Below are positions 26,949-35,434 of a DNA stretch of 64,000 nt, in pieces. The stretch's first letter is position 1. The number at the start of each line of letters is the position of its first letter. This DNA comes from CAYILR01 sp964364175 (GTDB lineage Bacteria > Bdellovibrionota > UBA1018): NCBI GenBank assembly GCA_964364175.1, contig CAYILR010000002.1:122463-186462 (forward strand), read 5' to 3'. The notes under the pieces were generated by a model. It saw only the letters and a program-made list of their open reading frames with translations, made no database searches and had not been told where the DNA came from. The position numbers and the translations under genes are program-made.

Positions 26949-27552
26949 GACGCAAAACTTGCTGGCTTATCTCGTCCGTTTTTTGCTGGAGGCCCTTGAG
27001 CACTCCTTCTCGATCTTCGGAAGATCGATTTTGACTCAGCTTGAATTTCGCTTGAACAGTTTCGACTTTAATTTCAAATCCGATAATTGCCTGAGTTATA
27101 CTTTTTTCGTTACTCAAATTCTCAGGCAGGGAAAATTTCCAGGAATTTTCAGATTCACCTTCAAATTTAGCAGTCATTTTTTTGAGTACCGAAACCAGAG
27201 GCGCGAATTCCTTTATCCAGGCTATTTTTCCTCTCAAATGCACAGTCGCGTAATTCCAGGTTGGAACACCATCACGACTTGAGTACCAACTGGGAGAAAT
27301 ATAAGAATTAGGTCCATGAAAAACTACAGTCACCTCACCACTTTCTGGCAACAAATCAGCCTGCGGGTTGGATCTAGCCATATGACCCACTAGTTTGATT
27401 TTTCCTGAAGGGAGGTTTTCAAAAATCAACGGTAGGTGATTGATGCAAGGCTCTCCGCTGTGAACACTGATCAACGTTGCAAACGGATATTCACGTATCA
27501 AATCGATGATGCGCTCATGATTTTTTTCTTCAAAAAATTTAGGCAGGTACAT
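26905..27552 (-). CDS. PaiB-family FMN-binding protein
   Basis: 215 residues with P-F-A-T-L-I-S-V, H-L-P-L-I-F and a G-H-M-A-R-S-N-P-Q segment, then F-H-G-P-N-S-Y-I-S-P-S-W-Y, which is diagnostic for the PaiB/FMN-binding split-barrel family. Named as a negative transcription regulator in Bacillus, but it is structurally an FMN-binding flavin reductase-like fold; its role here is open. Last gene of a minus operon, 6 nt after the GNAT gene, with PaiA-like (GNAT) and PaiB proteins thus side by side. Confidence 0.88.
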   Translation of the reverse strand: MYLPKFFEEKNHERIIDLIREYPFATLISVHSGEPCINHLPLIFENLPSGKIKLVGHMARSNPQADLLPESGEVTVVFHGPNSYISPSWYSSRDGVPTWNYATVHLRGKIAWIKEFAPLVSVLKKMTAKFEGESENSWKFSLPENLSNEKSITQAIIGFEIKVETVQAKFKLSQNRSSEDREGVLKGLQQKTDEISQQVLRLIRDVSSGDEWNKE

Positions 27553-27558
27553 TTCAGC

Positions 27559-28146
27559 TCAAGTCTCTACAGTTTTTGCGTAGAGCTTCCCATCAAAAAT
27601 TTTTCCATCTTTTTTATAATTTTTCCTGAGAACTCCTTCAAACTCATATCCAGCTTTTTCGAGAACTCGTGCTGAACCGACGTTGAAAGAAAAAATCGGT
27701 GCCCAGATTCGAATCAGACCAAACTCTCGGATTGAATAACTAGTCACTGCTTTTACCACCTCAGACATGATTCCTTGATTCCAATAGGGCTTGGCAAGCC
27801 AGTATCCAATTTCTGCGCGATGAGATTTACCTGGCTCAAAATCATGGAGACCGATCGCACCCATGAGCTTGCCATCTGCCCGTCGTATTGCCCAAAGCGT
27901 AGAGCAGCCATATTTTTTTGTAGTCTCTGCAACATGCCCCATCCACCAGTCAGCGTCAGCTTCTGTATAAGGAAATGGAATCGCAAGAGTTTGATCATAA
28001 ATTTGCTTTTCTTGCAGATATTCGAGGTAGGCTGGTTTGTCTGTTAGCGTAATATCGGAAACATAAATGCTTGGAGAAACTACGATTCGAAAAGCTTGCG
28101 ATCGAGTTGGCTCACTTGTCTCAGAAGTACCGAGTTCATTCATCAT
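27559..28146 (-). CDS. GNAT acetyltransferase (RimJ/RimL-like)
   Basis: About 195 residues with the RimJ/RimL pattern: I-G-Y-W-L-A-K-P-Y-W-N-Q-G-I-M-S-E-V, an acetyl-CoA-binding segment, and N-V-G-S-A-R-V-L-E-K-A-G-Y-E near the C-terminus. Likely acetylates a protein N-terminus or small amine. Start is ATG 28146, which overlaps the rsmE stop as ATGA. The longer frame to 28281 is only rsmE shadow. Followed by paiB. Confidence 0.88.
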   Translation of the reverse strand: MMNELGTSETSEPTRSQAFRIVVSPSIYVSDITLTDKPAYLEYLQEKQIYDQTLAIPFPYTEADADWWMGHVAETTKKYGCSTLWAIRRADGKLMGAIGLHDFEPGKSHRAEIGYWLAKPYWNQGIMSEVVKAVTSYSIREFGLIRIWAPIFSFNVGSARVLEKAGYEFEGVLRKNYKKDGKIFDGKLYAKTVET

Positions 28147-28901
28147 ACATTCTCCCGCCACAGCCCAGCCACCACGCTCGCGCTGAAAACCACGGCCGTC
28201 TCGGCTCGAAGAACTTGGGGGCCTAGAGATACTGCCTTCGCACCGAGAGTCTCGATGACCACTTTTTCTTTCTCGCTCCATCCGCCCTCAGGCCCGATCA
28301 ACACGCGGAACTCAGGCGATGCAGCTTGCATCTCTGCTCGAACAGCTTCTACCAGCGACACGGCATCATCACGCAATCCCTCGTGGCACCAAAATCGGCT
28401 GCCGTCCTTTACCACTTGCAACTCTTGCACCGCAATCGGCTGAAAAATCTCCATTCGCTGCAATCGCCCACATTGCTTCAACGCTTGGTCCGCGATTTTC
28501 TGCCAGCGCGCCACGAATTTCTCGGGCCCTTTTTTGTCCATTTGCACGACGGTGTGATCTGTCACTACGGGCTGCAAGCTGCGTACACCTAACTCCACCG
28601 ATTTTTCCACGACCCAATCCATTGCATCGCCCTTCAAAACCGCAACTTCCAAACACAGTGGCACGACCTCACCCTCGCTCGACTCACGCTTCACGGTGCT
28701 CGCTCCCAGATCCTGAATCGTTACCCTTCCCTTGTTGCGCACTTCGAGAGATACCGTCCGTGCCTGCCCCTGCCCGTTCAGTGCTTCGACAATGTCCCCG
28801 TCGCGCAAACGCAAAACCTGTGCTGCATGCACGGCCTCGTCCTCTGAAAGCTCAACACAACGATCTCCAGTCGGAAATTTCTCACACAGAACCCTTCTCA
28901 T
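28143..28901 (-). CDS. rsmE: 16S rRNA m3U1498 methyltransferase
   Basis: About 252 residues. RsmE (SPOUT fold) marks: an N-terminal PUA-like part with L-R-L-R-D-G-D, then K-G-D-A-M-D-W-V-V-E-K-S-V-E-L-G, L-I-G-P-E-G-G-W-S and L-G-P-Q-V-L-R-A-E-T-A in the knot. It methylates U1498 in the small subunit rRNA. ATG 28901 overlaps the stop of the solute-binding protein gene by 4 nt, so the upstream in-frame extension is not real. Confidence 0.93.
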   Translation of the reverse strand: MRRVLCEKFPTGDRCVELSEDEAVHAAQVLRLRDGDIVEALNGQGQARTVSLEVRNKGRVTIQDLGASTVKRESSEGEVVPLCLEVAVLKGDAMDWVVEKSVELGVRSLQPVVTDHTVVQMDKKGPEKFVARWQKIADQALKQCGRLQRMEIFQPIAVQELQVVKDGSRFWCHEGLRDDAVSLVEAVRAEMQAASPEFRVLIGPEGGWSEKEKVVIETLGAKAVSLGPQVLRAETAVVFSASVVAGLWRENV

Positions 28902-30478
28902 TTCACAGTCCCTCTTTCCGACAAATAATCCATCACCGGCTCCAGCGACCCCGTCCCGGAAATCTGATCCGGAGAAAATTCTGGCCAATCCGCATGCTTT
29001 TTCAAAATCAAAGTATAATTCCAATACCACAACGGCACATAGGGCAAATCATCGAGCATTTTTCTCTGCGCTACAAATGCCAGCTCTGAACGCTTTTTCG
29101 CGTCCGGCTCCGCCATCATTTTCTCCAAAACACGATCCATCTCTTGGTCCGCGTACCGCACACGATTCAAAGGATTCTTGCTATGCATCGTCCGATACAA
29201 AATCGATGTATCCGATACTCCAACCCATCTCGAAGAATACATTTGAAACTGTCCTTGTATAATTTTTGCTAGAAAAACAGCCTGCTCGCTGACTTCGAGT
29301 TCCAATTCAATTCCGATTTTCTTCAACATTTCTTGAAACAAAAGGCCTGACTCATACCCTTCACGAACTGGTGTTGTGCGATACTTGAATCTCAGCCGCA
29401 CGCCATCTGAGCCACGCCTATACCCAGCGGCATCCAGCAATGCCTCGGCCTTCGCAGGATCATACGCCAAATCGGCTCCTTGCAGCCCCCCCTCCAAAGA
29501 AGGCGCAACCAAACTCCCCGCCAATTCACAAAATCCATGGAGTTTGTACCGCACGATGCTCGCACGATCGATCGCCAGGGCAATCGCTTGCCGGACTTCC
29601 TTCCGCGACAAAATCGGATCTTTCAGGTTAAATGCCAAATAACTCATTGTAGTAGCCGGTCGCTCCAAAACTCGAAACCGATCTGAATGATTTTTCTGAA
29701 TCCACCTCTCTTTGCTCAACGAAAGTCCATTCAACATCGCATCCGTATCGCCATTCAAAAGCTTCAACATCCGCTGGTGATCACTTCGAAACACTTGAAT
29801 TTCCACCGGACCACGATTCTGCTCGATCGATGAAACACGAATCAAATCATCACTCGCTCGAACCTCCCAGTGCTCGGGAAAATACCGCCCACTCCCAATC
29901 ATCTCATTCATCCGAACACCTGGATCCTGGCACGCGACGCTCCCCGAACTCGTCCTGAAAAATCGCATCAGGGAAATATTCCGCGCAAGATACGGATCCG
30001 GATGAGACAAAGACAAAACGACTGTTCCCGACTGAGCTCGCGTTCCTTTCCACGAATCCATTTGCGCCACCAAAACCGAAGTCGGCTTGCCCGCTCGATA
30101 CTGCTCCAGGCACTCCACCACATCCGCAGCGACAATCGATTGACCCTTTTGATCCTTCAGTCCTTGACGAATTTTAAAGCGCCACTCCAATCCATCGCGC
30201 GATAGGCTCCAAGACTCTGCTAAATCCGGTTGTGGCTGCAAATTCACATCAATCCGAGTCAATGCGCGAAAAAACAATGCGCCCAGTTTTTGGCCGTAAG
30301 CGTCCTGCGCCATGCGTGGATTTAATGTCAGTGGTGCTTGGTCAATCATTAGGCGAGGCAATCGAGGAAGAGATTGTCCTGCGCCCCCCATGTGAGGCAG
30401 AATCAAGAACACAGTGAGTGTCCCAACTATCCACAAAACCTTACGCAGCCTACTCCTAGTTCTTGTTTTCGAGTTCAA
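28898..30478 (-). CDS. Peptide/oligopeptide ABC transporter solute-binding protein (SBP_bac_5)
   Basis: About 526 residues of the family-5 periplasmic binding proteins. Features are L-T-L-N-P-R, L-A-E-S-W-S-L-S-R-D-G-L-E-W-R-F and R-Q-A-I-A-L-A-I-D-R. A signal-like segment (L-R-K-V-L-W-I-V-G-T-L-T-V-F-L-I-L) is present, so the protein should be exported. The start is unsure: I set it at a TTG (30478) before the basic n-region; the frame is open to 30631. It overlaps the start of the divergent transglycosylase gene. No permease genes nearby. Confidence 0.75.
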   Translation of the reverse strand: MNSKTRTRSRLRKVLWIVGTLTVFLILPHMGGAGQSLPRLPRLMIDQAPLTLNPRMAQDAYGQKLGALFFRALTRIDVNLQPQPDLAESWSLSRDGLEWRFKIRQGLKDQKGQSIVAADVVECLEQYRAGKPTSVLVAQMDSWKGTRAQSGTVVLSLSHPDPYLARNISLMRFFRTSSGSVACQDPGVRMNEMIGSGRYFPEHWEVRASDDLIRVSSIEQNRGPVEIQVFRSDHQRMLKLLNGDTDAMLNGLSLSKERWIQKNHSDRFRVLERPATTMSYLAFNLKDPILSRKEVRQAIALAIDRASIVRYKLHGFCELAGSLVAPSLEGGLQGADLAYDPAKAEALLDAAGYRRGSDGVRLRFKYRTTPVREGYESGLLFQEMLKKIGIELELEVSEQAVFLAKIIQGQFQMYSSRWVGVSDTSILYRTMHSKNPLNRVRYADQEMDRVLEKMMAEPDAKKRSELAFVAQRKMLDDLPYVPLWYWNYTLILKKHADWPEFSPDQISGTGSLEPVMDYLSERGTVK

Positions 30479-31727
30479 CTGGCCTGTCTTCTGCAATGCT
30501 GATTTCTGGGGGACAGAATCTTCGCCCTCACCTAGTACATCACCGATTGCAGCGGACTCTCCCACTGCTGTTTTGGCACCGATCTCCACTCTCACAGGTG
30601 AACACGCTACCAAACGGGACTTCTGGATCAAAATCTATTCTGAACTCGATTCCACACAGGGTGTCGTGCACGATGCCGTCAAGATCGACCGGGTTTTTGA
30701 AAGCCTGAGCTTCAAAGACATCGAAGGCGGATCGGCCAGTCGCAAAGCCTTCAAGCTCGAACGTGCAGCCATCAAAAAATGGCGAGATCTAGCCCAACGA
30801 GTTCACATCAAGCGCAAGCACCCCGAAAAAATGACCGAAGAAGAAAAAAAATTCTTCGCCATGATTCCTGAATCCGAGGGAGAAAATCGATTCGCCGATC
30901 TCACCAAACGCAAACGCATCCGCTTCCAACTCGGCCAAAAAGACCGATTCCTCACCGGACTCATCGAATCTGGACGCTATCTCCCCGCGATGGAAAAAAC
31001 CTTTCGAGAAAAAGGCATCCCTGTGGAACTCACTCGCCTCCCTTTTGTCGAAAGCAGCTTCAACACCCGAGCCAGATCCAAAGTAGGAGCCAGCGGAATT
31101 TGGCAATTCATGCGTTCAACCGGAAAACTTTTCCTGAGAGTCCATCCCCATACTGACGAACGCAACGATCCCTTTCGTGCGACAGAGGCCGCTGCTCGAT
31201 TGCTGAAGCAAAATTTTGAAAAACTGGGCAACTGGCCTCTTGCTGTCACCGCCTACAATCACGGCCCCGACGGAATTGCGAGGGCAGCAAAAAAAGTAGG
31301 ATCCGAGCGTTTGGAAGACGTCCTGGACCGGTACCATTCCCGCAGGTTCGGATTTGCCAGCTCGAATTTTTATTCTGAATTTCTTGCGGCAGTAGAAGTC
31401 GAAAAGAATGCAGAAAAATATTTTGGTAAAATAGAACGACTCCCTCCTCTTCAAGCTGTGGAAGTCGAAGTTCAGGACGAAATCAGCATGTCCGAACTCA
31501 TTAAGTTCTTGAAGCTGGATCTCGAAAAAATCAAAGACCTCAATCCAGCACTTTCGCTCTCCGTGATCAAGGGTCACACTCGCATCCCTGCTGGGTACCA
31601 GCTGCGCTTGCCCATTTTGCCTGATACCTCAGCTGAACTGACCCTCAAGCTCTTTGTCGCTGGCTACGAACAGATTCCAGCCCTATTCAAACGCAAGGTG
31701 AAAAACCGGTTCCGCCGCCGGCTTTAG
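30414..31727 (+). CDS. MltD-like lytic transglycosylase with C-terminal LysM-like domain
   Basis: 437 residues: a signal peptide (L-L-L-V-L-V-F with a C-N-A site), a long helical stretch, the SLT domain with F-V-E-S-S-F (catalytic Glu) followed by G-A-S-G-I-W-Q-F-M and A-V-T-A-Y-N-H-G, and a C-terminal LysM-like repeat ending R-I-P-A-G-Y-Q-L-R-L-P. It cleaves peptidoglycan in the periplasm. The start is GTG 30414. The first codons lie opposite the signal-peptide region of the binding protein on the other strand. Probably leads an operon with udk and RNase J. Confidence 0.88.
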   Translation: MSVPTIHKTLRSLLLVLVFEFNWPVFCNADFWGTESSPSPSTSPIAADSPTAVLAPISTLTGEHATKRDFWIKIYSELDSTQGVVHDAVKIDRVFESLSFKDIEGGSASRKAFKLERAAIKKWRDLAQRVHIKRKHPEKMTEEEKKFFAMIPESEGENRFADLTKRKRIRFQLGQKDRFLTGLIESGRYLPAMEKTFREKGIPVELTRLPFVESSFNTRARSKVGASGIWQFMRSTGKLFLRVHPHTDERNDPFRATEAAARLLKQNFEKLGNWPLAVTAYNHGPDGIARAAKKVGSERLEDVLDRYHSRRFGFASSNFYSEFLAAVEVEKNAEKYFGKIERLPPLQAVEVEVQDEISMSELIKFLKLDLEKIKDLNPALSLSVIKGHTRIPAGYQLRLPILPDTSAELTLKLFVAGYEQIPALFKRKVKNRFRRRL

Positions 31728-31797
31728 GGGCAGTTCATATACGCACACATATGAGTTCGTTTGCCTCTCAGGCAGCTCTGAGTTATGCAGGGGATCT

Positions 31798-32424
31798 ATG
31801 TTTCTGATTGGAATTGCCGGGGGCTCAGGCTCCGGAAAAACTACTTTTGTTAAAAAGATCCTGAGTCGAACCGACTCGAACGAGGTCAATACACTTCACC
31901 AGGATGCGTACTACCTGGCTGAACCTCCCACCGACTTTCAAGTTCACGGCGAGCCGAACTTCGACCATCCCAACGCTTTTGATTGGGCTCTTTTGAAAGA
32001 TCACCTCCAACGGATCAAACGAGGTGAAAGTGTCGAAACTCCTACTTATGATTACAAGCAGAGTCGCAGGCAAAGTGAAACGACCACTTTGGGCCCTTGT
32101 AGCGTGCTTCTAGTTGAGGGGATTTACACGCTTTGGGATGCTGAGATCCGTGACTTATTCGATGTCAAAGTTTTTTTGCACGTCGATGCTGACATCCGCT
32201 TCATCCGACGTCTCTATCGGGACGTCCGTGAACGAGGCCGAACTTTGGACGGCATCATCCGTCAGTACTACGATACGGTGAGACCTATGCATCATGAATT
32301 TTTGGGACCCACGCAGCAATACGCCGATCTGGTTGTCGGCGAAGAAACTGATATTGCCGCGGATGTTCTGGCATCGCAGGTCCTGCAAACCCTACGCAAC
32401 AGCGGAAAAGGGGATGCTCCTTGA
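31798..32424 (+). CDS. udk: Uridine kinase
   Basis: 208 residues. Walker A G-G-S-G-S-G-K-T-T at 8-16, H-Q-D-A-Y-Y and F-D-H-P-N-A-F-D-W in the substrate region, Y-D-Y lid, and R-R-L-Y-R-D-V-R-E-R-G-R-T, the uridine-kinase signature. It phosphorylates uridine and cytidine in pyrimidine salvage. Its stop overlaps the TTG start of RNase J (TTGA), implying coupled translation. Confidence 0.93.
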   Translation: MFLIGIAGGSGSGKTTFVKKILSRTDSNEVNTLHQDAYYLAEPPTDFQVHGEPNFDHPNAFDWALLKDHLQRIKRGESVETPTYDYKQSRRQSETTTLGPCSVLLVEGIYTLWDAEIRDLFDVKVFLHVDADIRFIRRLYRDVRERGRTLDGIIRQYYDTVRPMHHEFLGPTQQYADLVVGEETDIAADVLASQVLQTLRNSGKGDAP

Positions 32425-34100
32425 GCGCTGCAAGTTCACCCGTCCGCATCATCCCGCTCGGAGGACTCAGCGAAATCGGCATGAACTGCATGCTGATCGA
32501 GTATGCCGACGAAATTCTGATCATCGATTGCGGCCTGATGTTCTCGGACTTGGATCATCTTGGAGTCGAGTTCATCATTCCAGATTTCAAATACCTCATT
32601 GCCAACAAAGATCGAGTCGCTGGAATTCTAGTCACTCACGGACACGAAGACCACATTGGCGCTATTCCTTTTCTTTTGAAAGCAGGCATCCACGCTCCGA
32701 TTTTTGCTTCGCCTTTTTCCACCTTGCTGCTCAAAGAGCGACTCAAGGAATATTCTCTCGACGCGACCACCGATATTCGAACATTCCTGCCCGGCGATGC
32801 GCCAATTCAGTTCAAAAATTTCAAGGTCCAAACCGTATCCGTCAATCACAGCATCATCGATGCTGCCGCTCTCTTTATTGATACTCCAGCAGGCCGCATT
32901 ATTCACACTGGGGATTTCAAAATTGATCCGACACCTTTTTATGGAAGCATGATTGATTTAGACAAATTCGCGAAAGCTGGCGACGAGGGTGTATTACTGC
33001 TGCTGTCGGATTCAACCAATGTTGAACGTTGCGAACACAGCCTGAGCGAAAACAAAATCTATCAAAAATTCGAAGAGCTCTTCGCTGCAGCTGAAGGAAT
33101 GATTGTAGTCTCGATGTTCGCATCGAATGTCGCGCGAATGGGGCAGATGATTCAGTTGGCTGCCAAAGCTGGTAAAAAAGTTGCTCTCGCAGGACGCAGC
33201 ATGATCACCAACGCAGATCTGAGCCAACAGCTGGGATACCTGAAAGAAGCCCGATCCACCCTGATCAGCATGGACGACATCGGAAATCACTCGCGCAAGG
33301 AAGTGATCATACTCTCGACTGGTAGCCAAGGTGAGCACCGATCTGCATTGATCCGCATGTCCATGGGAGAACACTCGCATGTGAAACTTCAAAAGGGCGA
33401 CCGCGTCTTGATGAGTTCCAAATTCATTCCGGGGAATGAAAAAGCCATCGGCCGAATGATCAATAATTTATTCCGTCAGGGCGCAGATGTTTTCTACGAA
33501 GCCATTCACGAACTACACTCCTCCGGCCACGCCACCAAACCTGAGTTGGAAAAAATCCTCAAGCTAACCAAGCCCAAATATTTCATTCCCATTCACGGAG
33601 AATACCGTCACCTGGTTCACCACTCGATGCTGGCCAAGGAAGTAGGCATCCCACCCGAGAACGTGTCGATCGTAGTCAATCATGACGTGGTTGAACTCAC
33701 TCCCAACTCCTGCAAAATCGTCGAGCATCTGGAAGATAATCGAATCTTTGTCGAGGGTCGCGATGGGGCAGATGTTTCAAAACTTGTTCTCAAGGACCGC
33801 AAGCAGCTGGGAGAAAAGGGCGTCGTGTTTACACTCATGGTCCGCAGTGCTGAGAGCCGTAAGATCCTTTCGGAACCCGAGGTTTTGGCACGAGGCCTGG
33901 TCAACGAGCAATTCGAAGGCTGGATCTTGGAAGAGTGCAAAGCCATCGTGAAAAAACTGATCGTCGAATACGAAACCGGCATCATCAACGGCGAACCCGA
34001 GATGGACTTGCAAGAAGTCGTGCGAATCCAACTCCGTCGCTTCCTCAATCAGAACATTGGCAAAAAGCCCGTCGTTCTTCCAATCATTCTGGATTTGTAA
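32421..34100 (+). CDS. rnj: Ribonuclease J
   Basis: 559 residues with the metallo-beta-lactamase motif T-H-G-H-E-D-H-I-G at 72-80, L-S-D-S-T-N-V, the beta-CASP segment, and H-x-S-G-H-A near residue 360 before P-I-H-G-E-Y. RNase J is a 5' exonuclease/endonuclease for RNA maturation. The TTG start overlaps the udk stop. Downstream lie two giant palindromes before the convergent methyltransferase gene. Confidence 0.93.
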   Translation: MSAASSPVRIIPLGGLSEIGMNCMLIEYADEILIIDCGLMFSDLDHLGVEFIIPDFKYLIANKDRVAGILVTHGHEDHIGAIPFLLKAGIHAPIFASPFSTLLLKERLKEYSLDATTDIRTFLPGDAPIQFKNFKVQTVSVNHSIIDAAALFIDTPAGRIIHTGDFKIDPTPFYGSMIDLDKFAKAGDEGVLLLLSDSTNVERCEHSLSENKIYQKFEELFAAAEGMIVVSMFASNVARMGQMIQLAAKAGKKVALAGRSMITNADLSQQLGYLKEARSTLISMDDIGNHSRKEVIILSTGSQGEHRSALIRMSMGEHSHVKLQKGDRVLMSSKFIPGNEKAIGRMINNLFRQGADVFYEAIHELHSSGHATKPELEKILKLTKPKYFIPIHGEYRHLVHHSMLAKEVGIPPENVSIVVNHDVVELTPNSCKIVEHLEDNRIFVEGRDGADVSKLVLKDRKQLGEKGVVFTLMVRSAESRKILSEPEVLARGLVNEQFEGWILEECKAIVKKLIVEYETGIINGEPEMDLQEVVRIQLRRFLNQNIGKKPVVLPIILDL

Positions 34101-34108
34101 CAGGCAGA

Positions 34109-34225
34109 TTTCAGATGCTCTTTCTTTTTTACAAATACTCGCTCCGAACATCGTGTTCTCACGCTTAAGCCGCATCCTGCGGCCGCGTGAACCGAGTATT
34201 TGTAAAAAAGAAAAAGCACCTGAAA
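34109..34225. repeat. Giant imperfect palindrome 1 (downstream of RNase J)
   Basis: Arms 34109-34141 and 34193-34225 are 33 nt each with 31 matching positions. The 51-nt interior holds another hairpin, GCCGCA-TCC-TGCGGC (34169-34183). It begins 9 nt after the RNase J stop. A T-run follows no arm, so it is not a plain terminator, although it may still stop or stabilise transcripts. Confidence 0.85.
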
Positions 34226-34255
34226 TTCGTCTATGTGAAATTTGACGTTCGAAGA

Positions 34256-34373
34256 ATTTCACGCGCTTCATATTTTTTTCGAGGGACCCGGTTCACGCCA
34301 GCCGGAGGCGATCGGCGTGAGGTCAGGATGACCGCAGCGGCGTCCCTCGAAAGAAAATATGAAGTGTGTGAAA
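34256..34373. repeat. Giant imperfect palindrome 2 (RNase J - methyltransferase gap)
   Basis: Arms 34256-34286 and 34341-34373 pair over about 31 positions with few mismatches and one indel. Inside are TCACGCC/GGCGTGA (34293-34320) enclosing GCC-GGA-GGC (34301-34309), and GGTCA-GGA-TGACC (34321-34333). It lies before the end of the convergent methyltransferase gene. Confidence 0.85.
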
Positions 34374-34384
34374 TCTTTTTTGAT

Positions 34385-35434
34385 CTAAATCTTCTGCCCC
34401 AAGCACCACTTAGAAACAAATCGATGTCCGTTTTGAATTTCCTTGAACTGAGCCTGCCCCAGCAACTCCTCCATCGGATTCTCAGTATAATTGCGATAAA
34501 AAGGCTCATGAAAATCTTGCGGAAATTTTTCCAGCAGTGACTCAAAATCTGACCGATCATTCAGCTGAAGTGAATCTACCAGAGCAACCACGCCCCTGGG
34601 TTTCAAGACCCGATATGATTCTCTCAGCACTGCCAGGCGCTCTTCGAGCGGAAGCTCGTGAAAAAGAAATACGGAATAAACCCCATCAAACGTTTCGTCT
34701 TCGAATGAAAGTTTGGCCCCGTCAGCTTGCACAAAATCGACTCGGTAGGAGCGACGCAACTGCTTTTGTGCTGCTTTCAGATAAGCATCGCTCAAATCCA
34801 CACAAGTAATCCTGGCCTTCGGAAACGCCTGTTGTACGAATCGCGTCGCACGGCCGGTTCCTGCCCCGATTTCCAACAACCTCAATCCAGCACCATCCGG
34901 CGACAAAAGACGATTTTTCATCGGCGCAATCAGCATCCGTCGCATTGCATCGGCTGCACCCTGAAAAAGAATCTCGACTTGATGCTCGTAAAGCTCCGCA
35001 GAATGTTCGGACAGGTACCCATCCGTCTGAAAATGAAAATTGCGACGATAATACCGTGGCAACTCGTCCATGTTTTCACGAATTTTTTTTGAAAAATCCT
35101 GAGTGTTTCCTTTAAACCGCCTTCGATTCAACCAAAGCCCATCCCAGGCAATTTTTGGAACTCGCATCGCGTGCTTCCACAAAGATTCGGGCCTCAAAAC
35201 GCTGGGTGGATATACTCCCTTTTGAATATGGTGCGCATCCTCGCGAAAAAGCAGATCGATTTTTTTTTGCATTTCAACAAAAAGCTTGGGTTGCACGATG
35301 GGTACTCCTACGTTCCGTGCTTTTTTTCCATAGAGCAGCTGTTGAAATCCGCTAAAAAACAATCCCTCAGCCAAAAAATTCAAACTACGCGCTCTCGAGT
35401 AATTCAAGAATAACGGTTCAAAGTTCCAGCGCAC
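34385..35434 (-). CDS. Class I SAM-dependent methyltransferase
   Basis: About 349 residues. The N-terminal ~150 are of unknown type; the C-terminal half has a Rossmann fold with L-L-E-I-G-A-G-T-G-R-A (motif I), V-D-L-S-D-A-Y (motif II), F-D-G-V-Y-S-V-F-L-F-H-E and R-V-L-K-P-R-G. Substrate unknown; the overall pattern resembles lipid or small-molecule methyltransferases. I chose GTG 35434, with GGAG upstream, giving a 17-nt overlap with the carboxypeptidase gene; the longer frame reaches 35503. Confidence 0.8.
   Translation of the reverse strand: MRWNFEPLFLNYSRARSLNFLAEGLFFSGFQQLLYGKKARNVGVPIVQPKLFVEMQKKIDLLFREDAHHIQKGVYPPSVLRPESLWKHAMRVPKIAWDGLWLNRRRFKGNTQDFSKKIRENMDELPRYYRRNFHFQTDGYLSEHSAELYEHQVEILFQGAADAMRRMLIAPMKNRLLSPDGAGLRLLEIGAGTGRATRFVQQAFPKARITCVDLSDAYLKAAQKQLRRSYRVDFVQADGAKLSFEDETFDGVYSVFLFHELPLEERLAVLRESYRVLKPRGVVALVDSLQLNDRSDFESLLEKFPQDFHEPFYRNYTENPMEELLGQAQFKEIQNGHRFVSKWCLGQKI

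Noticed and set aside
28319..29089. 256-residue plus-strand frame
   Set aside because: Shadow of rsmE and the binding-protein gene, no motif.
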